From Staphylococcus muscae (GTDB lineage Bacteria; Bacillota; Bacilli; Staphylococcales; Staphylococcaceae), in assembly GCF_003019275.1 (NCBI RefSeq), contig NZ_CP027848.1, forward strand, positions 310,001-374,000: a stretch of DNA of 64,000 nucleotides. Direction: 5' to 3'. Both the position numbers and the translations under genes were made by a program. Position 1 is the first letter of the stretch. Every line of letters begins with the position of its first letter. The notes beneath the pieces are model-generated. The model had not been told where the DNA came from. It ran no database searches and saw nothing but the letters and a program-made list of their open reading frames with translations. Below are positions 1-9,677 of the stretch, one piece after another.

Positions 1-1028
1 TAACCATCAGCAGTTACAAGAATATCGTCTTCAATACGAACACCTGCTACGTTTGGCACGTAAATGCCTGGTTCAATTGTGATAACCATTCCAGCTTCTA
101 AAAGGTTATCGTTTGTATTTGACACATCTTGATATTCATGTGCTTCAAGACCTAAACCATGTCCTAAGCGATGTGGGAAATATTCACCGTATCCTGCTTT
201 TTCAATGACACCGCGTGCAATCTCATCAAGTGTGCGAATAGTAACACCTGGTTTGATGGCATCGATGGCAGCCTGTTCAGCTTCTTTTACGATATTGTAG
301 ATATGATTTGCTTCATCACTTGGTTGACCAAATGCAATGGTACGAGTAATGTCGCTGCAGTAGTGGTCGTAAATAACACCTAAGTCGAATAATACATATT
401 CATCGTTTTGTAATGTTCTGTCACCCGGCGTACCATGTGGTGCAGCAGCATGATCACCAAATAGAACCATCGTATCAAAACTCATCTCACTCACACCGTG
501 CTTTTTAATTTCATTTTCAATGTGGTTGACGACTTCACGTTCAGTGACGCCTGGTTTCAAGTATGCCACTCCGATTTCTACACATTTATCAGCAAGTTTA
601 GCTGCATGACGCATTGCATTAACTTCTGCATCTGTCTTGATATTGCGCAACGTCTTTAATGTAAGATCTAGTGCTTCGAACGATTGAACGCCGAATTCAG
701 CTTCTAATTCTCGTGCACGTTTAACGGTTAGATGTGTTTCTTCAATGAGCATTTTCGGATATTTTGCTGAATGTTTTGCGTAAGGGTTCTCTGTATCGAG
801 ATAGCCGATGATGTTTCCTTCATATGGAGATGCTTTTACTTCTTCAACATCGAGTTGTGGCACGAATAGTGTTTGTATACCATCTTTTGTTACGAGTAAT
901 GCGAATAGGCGTTCATGTGGTTCACTCTTAAAACCTGTAAGATAGAAGATGTTGATAGGGTCTGATACCCATGCAGCATCTGCTTGTTGTTCTTGGAGTG
1001 TTTTTGTGAGTTGTTCAATTTTTGTCAT
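1..1028 (-). CDS. pepQ: Xaa-Pro dipeptidase PepQ (M24 family), 3' end cut by window
   Basis: Open frame on the minus strand from ATG at 1028 down to base 1 without a stop, so only the last few codons are missing (342 complete codons seen). It begins [15 protein letters not shown] and carries creatinase/prolidase-type sequence in its C-terminal half, expected of an M24 metalloaminopeptidase-fold dipeptidase that cleaves X-Pro dipeptides in the cytoplasm. The RBS AAGGAGG lies just upstream of the ATG. A promoter TTGAAT-N17-TACAAT reads into it (1059-1087). It is divergent from the 1161 hydrolase gene. The family call is firm; the exact substrate is inferred from homologues. Confidence 0.9.
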   Translation of the reverse strand, partial: MTKIEQLTKTLQEQQADAAWVSDPINIFYLTGFKSEPHERLFALLVTKDGIQTLFVPQLDVEEVKASPYEGNIIGYLDTENPYAKHSAKYPKMLIEETHLTVKRARELEAEFGVQSFEALDLTLKTLRNIKTDAEVNAMRHAAKLADKCVEIGVAYLKPGVTEREVVNHIENEIKKHGVSEMSFDTMVLFGDHAAAPHGTPGDRTLQNDEYVLFDLGVIYDHYCSDITRTIAFGQPSDEANHIYNIVKEAEQAAIDAIKPGVTIRTLDEIARGVIEKAGYGEYFPHRLGHGLGLEAHEYQDVSNTNDNLLEAGMVITIEPGIYVPNVAGVRIEDDILVTADG

Positions 1029-1058
1029 GGTAATCCTCCTTCGTCTCTGTCATTCTTA

Positions 1059-1087
1059 ATTGTAAGCGACTTATTCTTAAAATTCAA
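1059..1087 (-). promoter_or_regulatory. pepQ promoter, SigA type
   Basis: On the minus strand, -35 TTGAAT (1082-1087) and -10 TACAAT (1059-1064) are separated by exactly 17 bp, about 30 bp upstream of the pepQ start. Read directly from sequence; no start-site data. Confidence 0.6.
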
Positions 1088-1160
1088 ACAGGGAACGATG
1101 TGTATTCGTACTGAACACGTGGTATAGTTACATTGAGTAGAATAAAAGGAGGATGACACA

Positions 1161-1850
1161 ATGAAATTATCTTTTCATGGACAATCAACAGTTTATTTCG
1201 AAGCGAATGGGAAAAAGGGGATTATTGATCCGTTTATTACAGGAAATGATTTAAGTGACCTTAACGCTGATACATTAGAAGTGGATTATATCATTTTAAC
1301 GCATGGTCACGAAGATCATTTCGGTGATACATTATCACTAGCGAAAAGAACGGGCGCCACAGTGGTTTCAACAGCTGAAATTGCCAATTATTTATCGACT
1401 GCGAAAGGGATTGAAAATGTACACCCGATGAACATTGGGGGACAATGGCAGTTTGATTTTGGTAAATTAAAATTTGTTCAAGCCTTCCATAGTTCAAGTT
1501 TATTAGATGACAATGGTGTACCTGTTTATTTAGGCATGCCGATGGGTGTTATTTTGGAGTTAGAAGGAAAAACAATTTATCATACCGGTGATACTGCATT
1601 GTTTAGCGATATGAAACTCATTGCAGACCGTCACCCTGTGGATGTATGCTTTATTCCAATTGGAGATAATTTTACGATGGGGATTGAAGATGCAAGTTAT
1701 GCAATTAATGAATTCATTCAACCGAAAGTATCTGTACCGATTCATTTCAATACATTCCCACTTATTGAACAAAATCCAGAAGACTTTAAGGCAGCTGTCA
1801 AACATGGAGAAGTTCAAGTGTTAAAACCGGGTGAAGCAGTACAATTTTAA
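1161..1850 (+). CDS. ytkL: UPF0173 metal-dependent hydrolase (metallo-beta-lactamase fold)
   Basis: A 229-residue soluble protein. The metallo-beta-lactamase signature THGHEDH is at residues 47-53, followed by HTGDT at 141-145 and a C-terminal PIHFN histidine near 195; together these supply the usual two-metal site. Length and motifs match the UPF0173/YtkL family, which is conserved next to pepQ-usp-like genes in Firmicutes; its physiological substrate is unknown. The start is set by AAAGGAGG 8 bp upstream of ATG. It converges on the usp gene, and the two share a bidirectional hairpin terminator. Family assignment is strong, function is generic. Confidence 0.9.
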   Translation: MKLSFHGQSTVYFEANGKKGIIDPFITGNDLSDLNADTLEVDYIILTHGHEDHFGDTLSLAKRTGATVVSTAEIANYLSTAKGIENVHPMNIGGQWQFDFGKLKFVQAFHSSSLLDDNGVPVYLGMPMGVILELEGKTIYHTGDTALFSDMKLIADRHPVDVCFIPIGDNFTMGIEDASYAINEFIQPKVSVPIHFNTFPLIEQNPEDFKAAVKHGEVQVLKPGEAVQF

Positions 1851-1868
1851 TAACTGTATAAATATGAA

Positions 1869-1909
1869 AAAGTGAGCCTGTCAAACATTCCACATGATAG
1901 GCTCACTTT
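1869..1909. terminator. Bidirectional hairpin terminator between ytkL and usp
   Basis: 15-bp stem: AAAGTGAGCCTGTCA (1869-1883) pairs with TGATAGGCTCACTTT (1895-1909), with one G-U pair and A/T-rich flanks on both sides. It lies between two convergent genes and so can serve both. Confidence 0.8.
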
Positions 1910-1914
1910 GTTAG

Positions 1915-2328
1915 TTATTTTACGATTAGCACAGGGATCTTCGCACGTTTTGCGACTTTGTGACTGACACTGCCTAAGACAAACTTTTTATTGTCTTCTG
2001 CTTTACGGTTACTCAAGACGACAATGTCGTATTTTCCACTATTCGCATATGCGACGATTTTGTCTTTTGGGTTGCCACGCTCTAAGATTTCTTCGTATGT
2101 GATGTTGTTAGATTCTAATGTTTCACGAGTGGGTGCCATTTTCTCATGACGAATGGATTCCAATTCATTGATGTGTGTGCCCATTTTAACGGATGCTTGT
2201 GCATCTTGTTCGCCGATGACGTTCAACAATGTGACTGTTGTTCCTTCTCCTGAAAGTTTTACAACTTCTTGTAGTGCTTTGGCATTTTTCAAATCTGTGT
2301 CGACTGCGAGTAGTATATTTTTATGCAT
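1915..2328 (-). CDS. Universal stress protein (UspA domain)
   Basis: A 137-residue single-domain Usp protein beginning MHKNILLAVD. The ATG at 2328 is preceded by AGGGAGG at good spacing; a longer frame upstream has no RBS. Usp proteins are cytoplasmic alpha/beta nucleotide-binding-type folds tied to stress survival. Near the C-terminus the GSVS element typical of the ATP-binding loop is present (GSVSHKV), but the preceding Gly-x2-Gly portion is replaced by SNRKAEDNKK, so ATP binding is uncertain. Monocistronic, convergent with ytkL. Confidence 0.88.
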   Translation of the reverse strand: MHKNILLAVDTDLKNAKALQEVVKLSGEGTTVTLLNVIGEQDAQASVKMGTHINELESIRHEKMAPTRETLESNNITYEEILERGNPKDKIVAYANSGKYDIVVLSNRKAEDNKKFVLGSVSHKVAKRAKIPVLIVK

Positions 2329-2456
2329 CTCAATCAACCTCCCTAACACTAGTGTAAACAATATCCTATTAAATTGCCATGCATTCAAAGGAATTTCTGT
2401 GAGAATCTGTATTTTAGTTAAGACGTATAAACGTGCAAAAAGATGACGAAAAAAGT

Positions 2457-2462
2457 TATAAT
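2457..2462 (+). promoter_or_regulatory. Probable -10 of the ytoI-nrnA transcript
   Basis: A perfect TATAAT about 105 bp upstream of ytoI. The matching -35 is poor (GTGCAA at 17 bp), so this is tentative. The intervening leader (2463-2569) shows no clear structure to me. Confidence 0.35.
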
Positions 2463-2569
2463 AGATAAGGTATGTACAATGGTTGTTTTAAAATTATTTT
2501 GGGGCGTCGCAACATCTTAATGAGTGTTCTGTTCGATTGCGTGCAATATGAAAAGGTGTGAATGATTTA

Positions 2570-3865
2570 ATGACAAAGCATGAACAAATTATCAAGCACA
2601 TTGAGAACTTGACGGTTGGTCAAAAAATCTCTGTGCGTAAAATAGCGAAATATTTAGATGTTTCTGAAGGGACAGCTTATCGAGCAATCAAGGATGCAGG
2701 TCAACGTGGACTAGTCGCAACGATTGATCGTGTCGGGACTGTCCGCATCGAACGAAAAGCACGACAACATATGGACAATCTCACGTTTGGAGAGATTGCG
2801 AAAATTATAGATGGACACTTTATCGGTGGGCGTTCCGGACAATTTAAAACATTGACGAAGTTTGCGATAGGTGCCATGGAAGTGAACAATGTAGTCCATT
2901 ATGTATCAAAAAATACGTTATTAATTGTTGGGAACAGAGTAGACGTACAAAAAGCAGCATTAGAGAAAGGAAGTGCTGTTTTAATTACAGGTGGCTTTGA
3001 CACAACGAGTGAAATTAAACGAATGGCTGACGAAAAAGAACTTCCAATTATTTCATCAAATTATGATACGTTTATGGTTGCGAATATGATCAACCGTGCG
3101 ATGTACAATAAAATGATCAAGAAAGAAATTTTAGTCGTGGAAGATATCGTCATTCCAATTGAAGAGACGTCTTATTTGATGGAAACTTTAACCGTGCATG
3201 ATGTACGCAATAAGTCGAGTGAATCGGGGCATTCTCGATTTCCTGTTGTGGACACACAAGTGCGCTTAACCGGGTTGATTACGAGTAAAGACATTATTAA
3301 TCGTGATGCGGGTGAGATGATCTCACAAGTAATGACGAAGCCAGCGATTAGCGTGCAGTTACATACAACTGTCGCAAGTTGTGCACATCTCATGATCTGG
3401 GAAGGGATAGAGTTACTTCCGGTTACAGGAGTCGACCGTGAACTACTCGGTGTGATTTCACGAGAAGATGTGCTAAAAGCAATGCAAGTCGTTGGTAGAC
3501 AACCACAAGTAGGCGAAACAATCAATGATCAAGTGGCAAAGCATATCGAGATTAGAAACCATCAAATTTTTGTTGAAATTACGCCACAACTGTCCAATCA
3601 GTTTGGGACTTTAAGCAAATCTGTATCTGTTGCAATTATTGAAGAAACGATACGATCTGTCATGAGAAAAAATAAAAAAGTAGAGGTTATGATTGAAAGT
3701 TTAAATATCTTTTATATCAAAACCGTTCAAATAGAAAATGAAATAGAAGTACAATATCAAATTTTAGACATGGGACGTAACTTCGCAAAAGTAGAAGTGA
3801 CGATGGAAAGTAATCAAGCGCCCGTTGCGAAAGCTTTGATTATGTGCCAATTACTAGACCACTAG
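2570..3865 (+). CDS. ytoI: YtoI-type regulator: HTH, DRTGG, CBS pair and hotdog domains
   Basis: A 431-residue protein from ATG 2570 ([10 protein letters not shown]). A GTG four codons earlier is possible but overlaps the likely RBS AAAGGTG. Domains in order: N-terminal winged HTH (about 1-65, with [20 protein letters not shown]), DRTGG domain (about 70-180), two CBS repeats (about 190-305, with RFPVVD and [14 protein letters not shown]) and a C-terminal hotdog/thioesterase-like domain (about 320-431). CBS modules usually sense adenine nucleotides, so a ligand-responsive DNA-binding role is likely; targets are unknown. It sits 10 bp upstream of nrnA, matching the ytoI-nrnA-dnaE order in Bacillus. 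Confidence 0.88.
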   Translation: MTKHEQIIKHIENLTVGQKISVRKIAKYLDVSEGTAYRAIKDAGQRGLVATIDRVGTVRIERKARQHMDNLTFGEIAKIIDGHFIGGRSGQFKTLTKFAIGAMEVNNVVHYVSKNTLLIVGNRVDVQKAALEKGSAVLITGGFDTTSEIKRMADEKELPIISSNYDTFMVANMINRAMYNKMIKKEILVVEDIVIPIEETSYLMETLTVHDVRNKSSESGHSRFPVVDTQVRLTGLITSKDIINRDAGEMISQVMTKPAISVQLHTTVASCAHLMIWEGIELLPVTGVDRELLGVISREDVLKAMQVVGRQPQVGETINDQVAKHIEIRNHQIFVEITPQLSNQFGTLSKSVSVAIIEETIRSVMRKNKKVEVMIESLNIFYIKTVQIENEIEVQYQILDMGRNFAKVEVTMESNQAPVAKALIMCQLLDH

Positions 3866-3875
3866 GAGGATAAAA

Positions 3876-4811
3876 ATGAATACCTTTGAACAAATTATCT
3901 CGAAAGTTGAATCATATGAAACAATTATCATTCATCGACACGTACGTCCAGACCCGGATGCATTTGGTTCGCAATTTGGCTTGAAACGGTTTTTACAAGC
4001 GAGATATCCGGAAAAACAAATCTTTGCGGTTGGTGAGATGGAACCCTCATTAGCATTTATGGGAACACTCAATCAAGTTGATGATCAAACGTATCAAGAT
4101 GCACTTGTCATTGTGTGTGACACGGCAAACGCTCCTCGTGTTGACGATGAACGTTTTAACAAAGGACAAGTATTAATCAAAATTGATCACCATCCACCCG
4201 TTGATCAATATGCGGAGATTAACTATGTCGATACTGATGCATCATCAACAAGTGAGATTATTTACCAAATGATTGAAGCAGTCGATGGTTTGTCACAGAT
4301 GAATGCGTCAATTGCATCAGCGCTATATCTCGGTATCGTCGGAGATACAGGACGCTTTTTATTCAATAATACAACACCAAGAACACTGGCAATTGCCAGT
4401 GCATTATTAACATACGACATTGAACATACAGCGCTATTAAATCAACTCGGTGAGAAAGATCCACACCTCATGCCATTTCAAGGATATGTACTGCAAAATT
4501 TTGTGTTAGAAGATAATGGTTTTTGTTATGTGAAGATAACGAAAGATGTCTTGGCAACATATAACGTGAGTGCATCAGAAGCGTCTTTATTTGTGAATAC
4601 CATCGCTGATTTGAAAGGTTTGAAAGTTTGGGTATTTGCGGTTGATGAAGGTTCAGAGATTCGCTGTCGTATTCGATCTAAAGGTATCGTTATAAATGAT
4701 GTTGCTGCTGATTTTGGCGGTGGGGGTCATCCGAATGCATCTGGTGTTTCTGTGGGTGACTGGGATGCATTTGAACAGTTGGCAACGCAATTGCGCGCAA
4801 AAGCACAATAG
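3876..4811 (+). CDS. nrnA: NrnA: nanoRNase / pAp phosphatase (DHH-DHHA1)
   Basis: A 311-residue DHH-superfamily phosphoesterase. Family motifs are visible: [10 protein letters not shown] near residue 27, the KIDHHPP DHH motif near 107, and the DHHA1 signature [10 protein letters not shown] near 285. NrnA degrades 2-5 nt RNA oligomers and dephosphorylates pAp in B. subtilis; here it should act in the last step of mRNA turnover. The RBS TAGGAGG precedes ATG. Cotranscription with ytoI and dnaE is likely because gaps are only 10 and 32 bp. Confidence 0.93.
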   Translation: MNTFEQIISKVESYETIIIHRHVRPDPDAFGSQFGLKRFLQARYPEKQIFAVGEMEPSLAFMGTLNQVDDQTYQDALVIVCDTANAPRVDDERFNKGQVLIKIDHHPPVDQYAEINYVDTDASSTSEIIYQMIEAVDGLSQMNASIASALYLGIVGDTGRFLFNNTTPRTLAIASALLTYDIEHTALLNQLGEKDPHLMPFQGYVLQNFVLEDNGFCYVKITKDVLATYNVSASEASLFVNTIADLKGLKVWVFAVDEGSEIRCRIRSKGIVINDVAADFGGGGHPNASGVSVGDWDAFEQLATQLRAKAQ

Positions 4812-4843
4812 GCTGTATAAAAGTTAGAAAGAGGTGAGTAAAA

Positions 4844-7800
4844 ATGGTTGCACATTTGAATATTCATTCGGCATATGACTTGTTGAATTCGACGTTGACG
4901 GTGAAAAGTGCGGTTGAAAGAGCAAAAGCGGCTGGGTATTCAGCAGTCGCATTAACTGATTTAAATGTTATGTATGGCATTCCTCAGTTTTACAATGTGT
5001 GCCAAGAAGCAGGGATAAAAGCATTGCTTGGTATGACAATCCATGTCACCGATCATTTGACACAACGCGAAACAATCATTATTGCCAAAAATAACGATGG
5101 TTTACAACGATTGTTCAAACTCTCTACTGATATCAAAGTGCAGCATCAAGCAGAAGTAGATATTGCTGATTTGCCAAGTTATGTTGAAGATACGGTTATC
5201 ATTTTTAAAAATATGCATGATGACACAATCGATTGGCTAACACATTTGCCAAACTCTACGACTATATATGTTGATGAAACATCATCATCCTATGAAGCTT
5301 ATCCTAAAGTGTGGGCTCGGCCTGCTTATTGTGCATATCTAGAAGATCGAGAAGCGCTTAAAACATTGGCAGCAATACGTGACAATACGAAAGTCAACTT
5401 GATTGAACAACAGCATGAACCTGCAACACATATTATTGACGTAGAAACGTTAAAAGAGCATCAGGTTCAAGAAGCTTTATTGTCAAGTACGGATGATATT
5501 GCAGCGCTTTGTGATGCGCACATACAATACCATCAATCGTTGTTACCAGAGTTTCAAACGCCAAACGGTGAAACGGCAAATGAATATCTGTGGCAAAAAC
5601 TCACGACAGCATTAGCAGAACGACAATTGCAGACAAAAGATTATCAAGAACGACTGGATTATGAGTTCGATGTCATTACGAGAATGGGTTATGCGGATTA
5701 CTTTCTTATTGTAAGTGATCTCATTGGGTATGCGAAGGATAACGGAATTCTCGTCGGTCCTGGTCGTGGTTCGTCAGCGGGATCATTAGTCAGCTATTTA
5801 TTAAATATCACGACGATTGACCCGTTGCGTTATGACTTGCTATTTGAGCGTTTTTTAAATCCTGAACGAGTAACAATGCCGGATATTGATATCGATTTTG
5901 AAGACACACAACGTGAAAAAGTTATTCGTTACGTCCAAGAAAAATACGGGGAATTTCGTGTGTCAGGTATTATTACTTTCGGTCATTTATTAGCAAAAGC
6001 TGTTGCACGTGATGTTGGACGTGTTATCGGTTTTGACGAACCAACGTTGAGTGAAGCTTCAAAACTTATCTCTATGAGTGGACAACAAACATTAAAAGAA
6101 GCATATCATTTCGAGCCTTTTCAAACATTTGTAAAACGCAATCATCTACACGAAAAATGGTACGAGCTTTGTTGCCAGCTAGAAAGTTTACCACGTAATA
6201 CGTCAACGCATGCCGCAGGTGTCATCGTCAACGATAGACCATTATACGAGTCGGTTCCTTTAACTGAAGGGGATACAGGATTATTAACCCAATGGACGAT
6301 GACGGAAGCGGAACAAATTGGCTTGTTGAAAATTGACTTTTTAGGATTGAAAAATTTAACGATTATTCATCAAATTATTAAGCAAGTTTCACGGGATAGA
6401 GATATTCATATTGATATTGAACAGATTCCATTTGATGATAAGGATGTTTTTGCGATGCTCTCAAAAGGTGAAACAACTGGTATTTTCCAGTTGGAGTCAC
6501 AAGGTGTTAGAGATGTGTTAAAGCGACTGCAACCTGAGCATTTTGAAGATATTGTTGCGGTGACTTCGCTTTATCGTCCCGGTCCAATGGATGAAATTCC
6601 AACGTATATTACACGTCGTCATGATCCACAACAAGTGCAGTACCTTCATCCAGACTTGGCACCTATCTTGTCCCGTACATATGGCGTTATTATTTATCAG
6701 GAACAAATCATGCAGATAGCCAGTCAATTCGCTGGATTTAGTTATGGTGAAGCGGACATATTAAGACGTGCGATGAGTAAAAAGAATCGATCTATTCTTG
6801 AGAGTGAACGACAACACTTCATTGATGGTGCAGCAAAGAAGGGTTACGACAATGCGCTTAGTGGACAAATATTTGATTTGATACTCAAATTTGCCAACTA
6901 CGGTTTTCCACGTGCCCACGCAGTAAGTTACTCTAAGATAGCTTATATCATGTCATACCTTAAAGTGCACTTTGCCCCTTATTTTTATGCAAACATTTTA
7001 ACGAATGTTATCAATAATGAAGATAAAACGGCGCAATTTATACAAGAAGCTAAACAACATCAAATAAAGATTCATGCGCCTAACATCAATCACAGTCAAT
7101 GGCGCTATGTTGCGACACGAGAAGGGATGTATATCTCGCTCGGTGCCATCAAAGGGGTTGGGTATCACAGTGTGCAAGCAATCATCAGTGAACGCATCGA
7201 AAACGGTCAGTTCAAAGACTTTTTTGATTTTTGTGATCGCATACCTAATCGCATTCGTACGAGACGTTTGTTAGAAGCGTTGATTTTTGCTGGGGCGCTC
7301 GATTGTTTCGGTAAAAATCGTGCTACTTTATTACAGTCGATTGACCTGATTGCTGATACGAGTTCTGAAGTAGATCAGTCACTTATTGAGCATTTTGCGA
7401 CGGTGAAAAAAGAATATCACGATACCGATGAAATGCCTGATGAACAGCTTAGCGCATATGAGAAAGAATATTTGGGGTTTTATGTGTCACTACATCCAAT
7501 TGAAAAATTATTTTTGAAAAAGCAATATTTAGGTATTCACCGCATTCATAAGCAAGCGCTGAATCAACCCATTCTCGTTACAATAGAACGTTCAAGAGTG
7601 ATTCGAACAAAGTCGAAAGGGCAACAAATGGCCTTTTTAACATTAAATGACGGTCAACAAACGATAGAAGGCGTTGTGTTTCCATCTGTATTCCAACAAC
7701 TATCTTTTAAATTGGAGCCACAAGCCCCTTATGTCATTCATGGTAAGTTTGAATGGCGTCAAGGACAACGTCAAATCATCATTAACCAACTTGTGCCATT

Positions 7801-8035
7801 AAATACATTTGAAGTAGAAAAATTAAAACATATTCAACAAATTGTCATACGAAAAGAACTTTCCGATGAGGTAACAAATCGTTATTTAACAGCGACAAGT
7901 CGTACAAGTATTCCTGTCTCATATTTTGATGAACAATCAAATCGGATGACACAAATCGGCGTTATCGATAATCAACACGATCGTTTAGAATCATTTATAC
8001 AATTATTTGAACCAAACGATATCCGTTTATTATAA
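4844..8035 (+). CDS. dnaE: DNA polymerase III alpha subunit DnaE
   Basis: A 1063-residue C-family polymerase, the short Gram-positive DnaE form rather than PolC (no internal proofreading exonuclease). N-terminal PHP domain starts HLNIHSAYDLLNS. The catalytic acidic cluster PDIDIDFED is near residue 346. Polymerase-core motifs GPGRGSSAGS and PRNTSTHAAG are present, and the C-terminal part holds a helix-hairpin-helix and an OB-fold (from about 905). In Firmicutes DnaE extends RNA primers, mainly on the lagging strand, before PolC takes over. The RBS AGAGGTGAG precedes ATG. Position after nrnA matches Bacillus. Confidence 0.96.
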   Translation: MVAHLNIHSAYDLLNSTLTVKSAVERAKAAGYSAVALTDLNVMYGIPQFYNVCQEAGIKALLGMTIHVTDHLTQRETIIIAKNNDGLQRLFKLSTDIKVQHQAEVDIADLPSYVEDTVIIFKNMHDDTIDWLTHLPNSTTIYVDETSSSYEAYPKVWARPAYCAYLEDREALKTLAAIRDNTKVNLIEQQHEPATHIIDVETLKEHQVQEALLSSTDDIAALCDAHIQYHQSLLPEFQTPNGETANEYLWQKLTTALAERQLQTKDYQERLDYEFDVITRMGYADYFLIVSDLIGYAKDNGILVGPGRGSSAGSLVSYLLNITTIDPLRYDLLFERFLNPERVTMPDIDIDFEDTQREKVIRYVQEKYGEFRVSGIITFGHLLAKAVARDVGRVIGFDEPTLSEASKLISMSGQQTLKEAYHFEPFQTFVKRNHLHEKWYELCCQLESLPRNTSTHAAGVIVNDRPLYESVPLTEGDTGLLTQWTMTEAEQIGLLKIDFLGLKNLTIIHQIIKQVSRDRDIHIDIEQIPFDDKDVFAMLSKGETTGIFQLESQGVRDVLKRLQPEHFEDIVAVTSLYRPGPMDEIPTYITRRHDPQQVQYLHPDLAPILSRTYGVIIYQEQIMQIASQFAGFSYGEADILRRAMSKKNRSILESERQHFIDGAAKKGYDNALSGQIFDLILKFANYGFPRAHAVSYSKIAYIMSYLKVHFAPYFYANILTNVINNEDKTAQFIQEAKQHQIKIHAPNINHSQWRYVATREGMYISLGAIKGVGYHSVQAIISERIENGQFKDFFDFCDRIPNRIRTRRLLEALIFAGALDCFGKNRATLLQSIDLIADTSSEVDQSLIEHFATVKKEYHDTDEMPDEQLSAYEKEYLGFYVSLHPIEKLFLKKQYLGIHRIHKQALNQPILVTIERSRVIRTKSKGQQMAFLTLNDGQQTIEGVVFPSVFQQLSFKLEPQAPYVIHGKFEWRQGQRQIIINQLVPLNTFEVEKLKHIQQIVIRKELSDEVTNRYLTATSRTSIPVSYFDEQSNRMTQIGVIDNQHDRLESFIQLFEPNDIRLL

Positions 8036-8088
8036 TGTAAAAGATATTGCGTTATCTTGAGTAATTTTAATTTGAAAGTTAAGAAAGA

Positions 8089-8104
8089 ATGGAAACGCTT
8101 TATT
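8089..8104 (+). promoter_or_regulatory. cre-like site upstream of malic enzyme
   Basis: ATGGAAACGCTTTATT matches 14 of 16 positions of the CcpA consensus WTGNNARCGNWWWCAW; the two mismatches are in the 3' half. It lies about 145 bp before the ytsJ start and upstream of a weak promoter-like TTTGTA-N17-TATGAT. Suggestive only. Confidence 0.3.
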
Positions 8105-8249
8105 CGCTTGTCCTGTTTGTAGAAGATATTGTTAGAACTATGATATAGTAAGATGATGATTTACAAAAAATGCACTCTAGCGATTTTGCGCAGGTGTTTT
8201 GAATCAAAATAGTTTACCCCAATCATAAGTAAAATGGAGATGATCAGAG

Positions 8250-9488
8250 ATGTCTTTAAGAGATGATGCACTACAAATGCATTTAGAAAATCATGGTAAG
8301 CTTGCTGTAAGCCCTAAAGTGAAGGTAACAAACAAGCAAGAATTGAGCTTGGCTTATTCACCCGGTGTTGCAGAGCCTTGTAAGGATATACATGAAAGTC
8401 CAAATAAAGTTTACGATTATACAATGAAAAGTAATACAGTTGCAGTTATTTCAGATGGAACAGCTGTACTCGGCCTAGGCAATATTGGACCTGAAGCAAG
8501 TATTCCTGTGATGGAAGGGAAGGCTGTATTATTTAAGAGTTTCTCAGGTGTAGATGGAATTCCGCTCTCACTTGCAACAACTGATACAGAAGAAATCATT
8601 CGAACAGTCAAACTTCTCGAGCCAAACTTCGGTGGTGTCAATCTTGAAGATATCTCAGCGCCACGCTGTTTCGAAATAGAAGAGCGACTCAAAAAAGAGA
8701 CGAAGATACCTGTTTTTCATGACGATCAACACGGAACAGCCATTGTGACGATGGCAGGTCTTATCAATGCATTGCGCATCGTAGGCAAAGAATTGTCAGA
8801 TATTCGAGTGGTACTTAACGGTGCTGGCGCAGCAGGTATTGCAATTGTTAAGTTATTGTATTCATACGGCGTGCGAAACATGATTATGTGTGACTCACAA
8901 GGTGCCATTTACGAAGGTCGTCCACATGGTATGAACCCTACGAAAGAAACAGTAGCAAAATGGACGAATAAGGACAAAGTTGAAGGTAAGTTAGTCGATG
9001 TGATTAAAGATGCTGATGTGTTTGTTGGTGTGTCTGTTGCGAATGCATTGAGCGAAGAAATGGTGAAGTCTATGGCAGACGATCCAATCATTTTTGCGAT
9101 GGCAAACCCTAATCCAGAGATTACACCTGATAAAGCAAAAGCTGCGGGTGCAAAAGTGATTGGAACAGGACGTTCGGACTTCCCGAACCAAATCAATAAC
9201 GTATTGGCGTTTCCGGGAATTTTCCGTGGTGCATTAGATGTTCGCGCTACACATATCAATGAAGATATGAAGCAAGCTGCTGTTGAAGCAATTGCCAACT
9301 TGATTGCAGAAGATGAGCGTCATTCAGATTATGTTATTCCTGAGCCGTTTGATTATCGTGTTGCACCTTCTGTTGCACGAGAAGTGGCACGAGCAGCGAT
9401 GGAATCTGGTGTGGCACGAATTGAAGTAGACCCAGAAGATGTCTATCGCAAAACAATTGAACTTTCTGAATTAAAAGGGAATGCATAA
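8250..9488 (+). CDS. ytsJ: NAD(P)-dependent malic enzyme
   Basis: A 412-residue bacterial-type malic enzyme converting malate to pyruvate and CO2 with reduction of NAD(P). Signatures seen: YSPGVAEPC near residue 36, FHDDQHGTAIV near 157 (metal and substrate residues), the Rossmann loop LNGAGAAG near 190, and MANPNPEI near 283. The length is that of the short class without a phosphotransacetylase domain. The gene corresponds to B. subtilis ytsJ in synteny (dnaE-ytsJ-accD). The RBS is ATGGAGATGATC before ATG. Cofactor preference cannot be read reliably from sequence. Confidence 0.92.
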   Translation: MSLRDDALQMHLENHGKLAVSPKVKVTNKQELSLAYSPGVAEPCKDIHESPNKVYDYTMKSNTVAVISDGTAVLGLGNIGPEASIPVMEGKAVLFKSFSGVDGIPLSLATTDTEEIIRTVKLLEPNFGGVNLEDISAPRCFEIEERLKKETKIPVFHDDQHGTAIVTMAGLINALRIVGKELSDIRVVLNGAGAAGIAIVKLLYSYGVRNMIMCDSQGAIYEGRPHGMNPTKETVAKWTNKDKVEGKLVDVIKDADVFVGVSVANALSEEMVKSMADDPIIFAMANPNPEITPDKAKAAGAKVIGTGRSDFPNQINNVLAFPGIFRGALDVRATHINEDMKQAAVEAIANLIAEDERHSDYVIPEPFDYRVAPSVAREVARAAMESGVARIEVDPEDVYRKTIELSELKGNA

Positions 9489-9534
9489 ATTAACTAGCAT
9501 GTACAGTTCCCCCTAAAAATTATTTAACAGAATA

Positions 9535-9580
9535 AAGGTTGAGCACTATTTGTCGATTTCCGATATAATGTCTCAACCTT
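9535..9580 (+). terminator. Possible terminator of ytsJ overlapping the accDA promoter
   Basis: AAGGTTGAG (9535-9543) and CTCAACCTT (9572-9580) form a perfect 9-bp stem with a 28-nt loop followed by TTCT. The loop contains TATAAT (9564-9569), so the same bases may act as promoter DNA. The long loop and short T-tract make termination uncertain. Confidence 0.45.
9539..9569 (+). promoter_or_regulatory. Probable accDA promoter
   Basis: -10 TATAAT at 9564-9569 with TTGAGC at 9539-9544; the 19-bp spacer is longer than ideal. It would start a leader of about 100 nt ahead of accD. Confidence 0.5.
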
Positions 9581-9670
9581 TTCTGAAGGTGAAAGGCTAG
9601 GTTTCATATATCGAAGACTCGATGTGATGGCTGCATACAGACCTAGCGCTTCTTCGCCGATTTGTGGAGG
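9578..9670 (+). promoter_or_regulatory. Structured 5' leader of accDA mRNA
   Basis: Three nested or serial hairpins are visible: GCTAGGT (9596-9602) with ACCTAGC (9641-9647) as a closing stem; ATCGA-AGAC-TCGAT (9610-9623) inside it; and a small GCG...CGC hairpin just before the RBS TGGAGG. No T-box, riboswitch or protein-leader family that I know matches. The fold is a direct reading; any regulatory role is inference. Confidence 0.4.
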
Positions 9671-9677
9671 TTATAAT

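Noticed and set aside
9596-9647. FapR operator from the CTAGGT/ACCTAG repeats in the accD leader
   Set aside because: The arms are 38 bp apart, whereas the FapR site as I know it is a contiguous palindrome of about 17 bp; an RNA stem is the better reading.
9624-9677. In-frame N-terminal extension of accD from ATG 9624 or 9627
   Set aside because: No RBS, lies in the structured leader, and the protein from ATG 9678 has the usual length and TGGAGG upstream.
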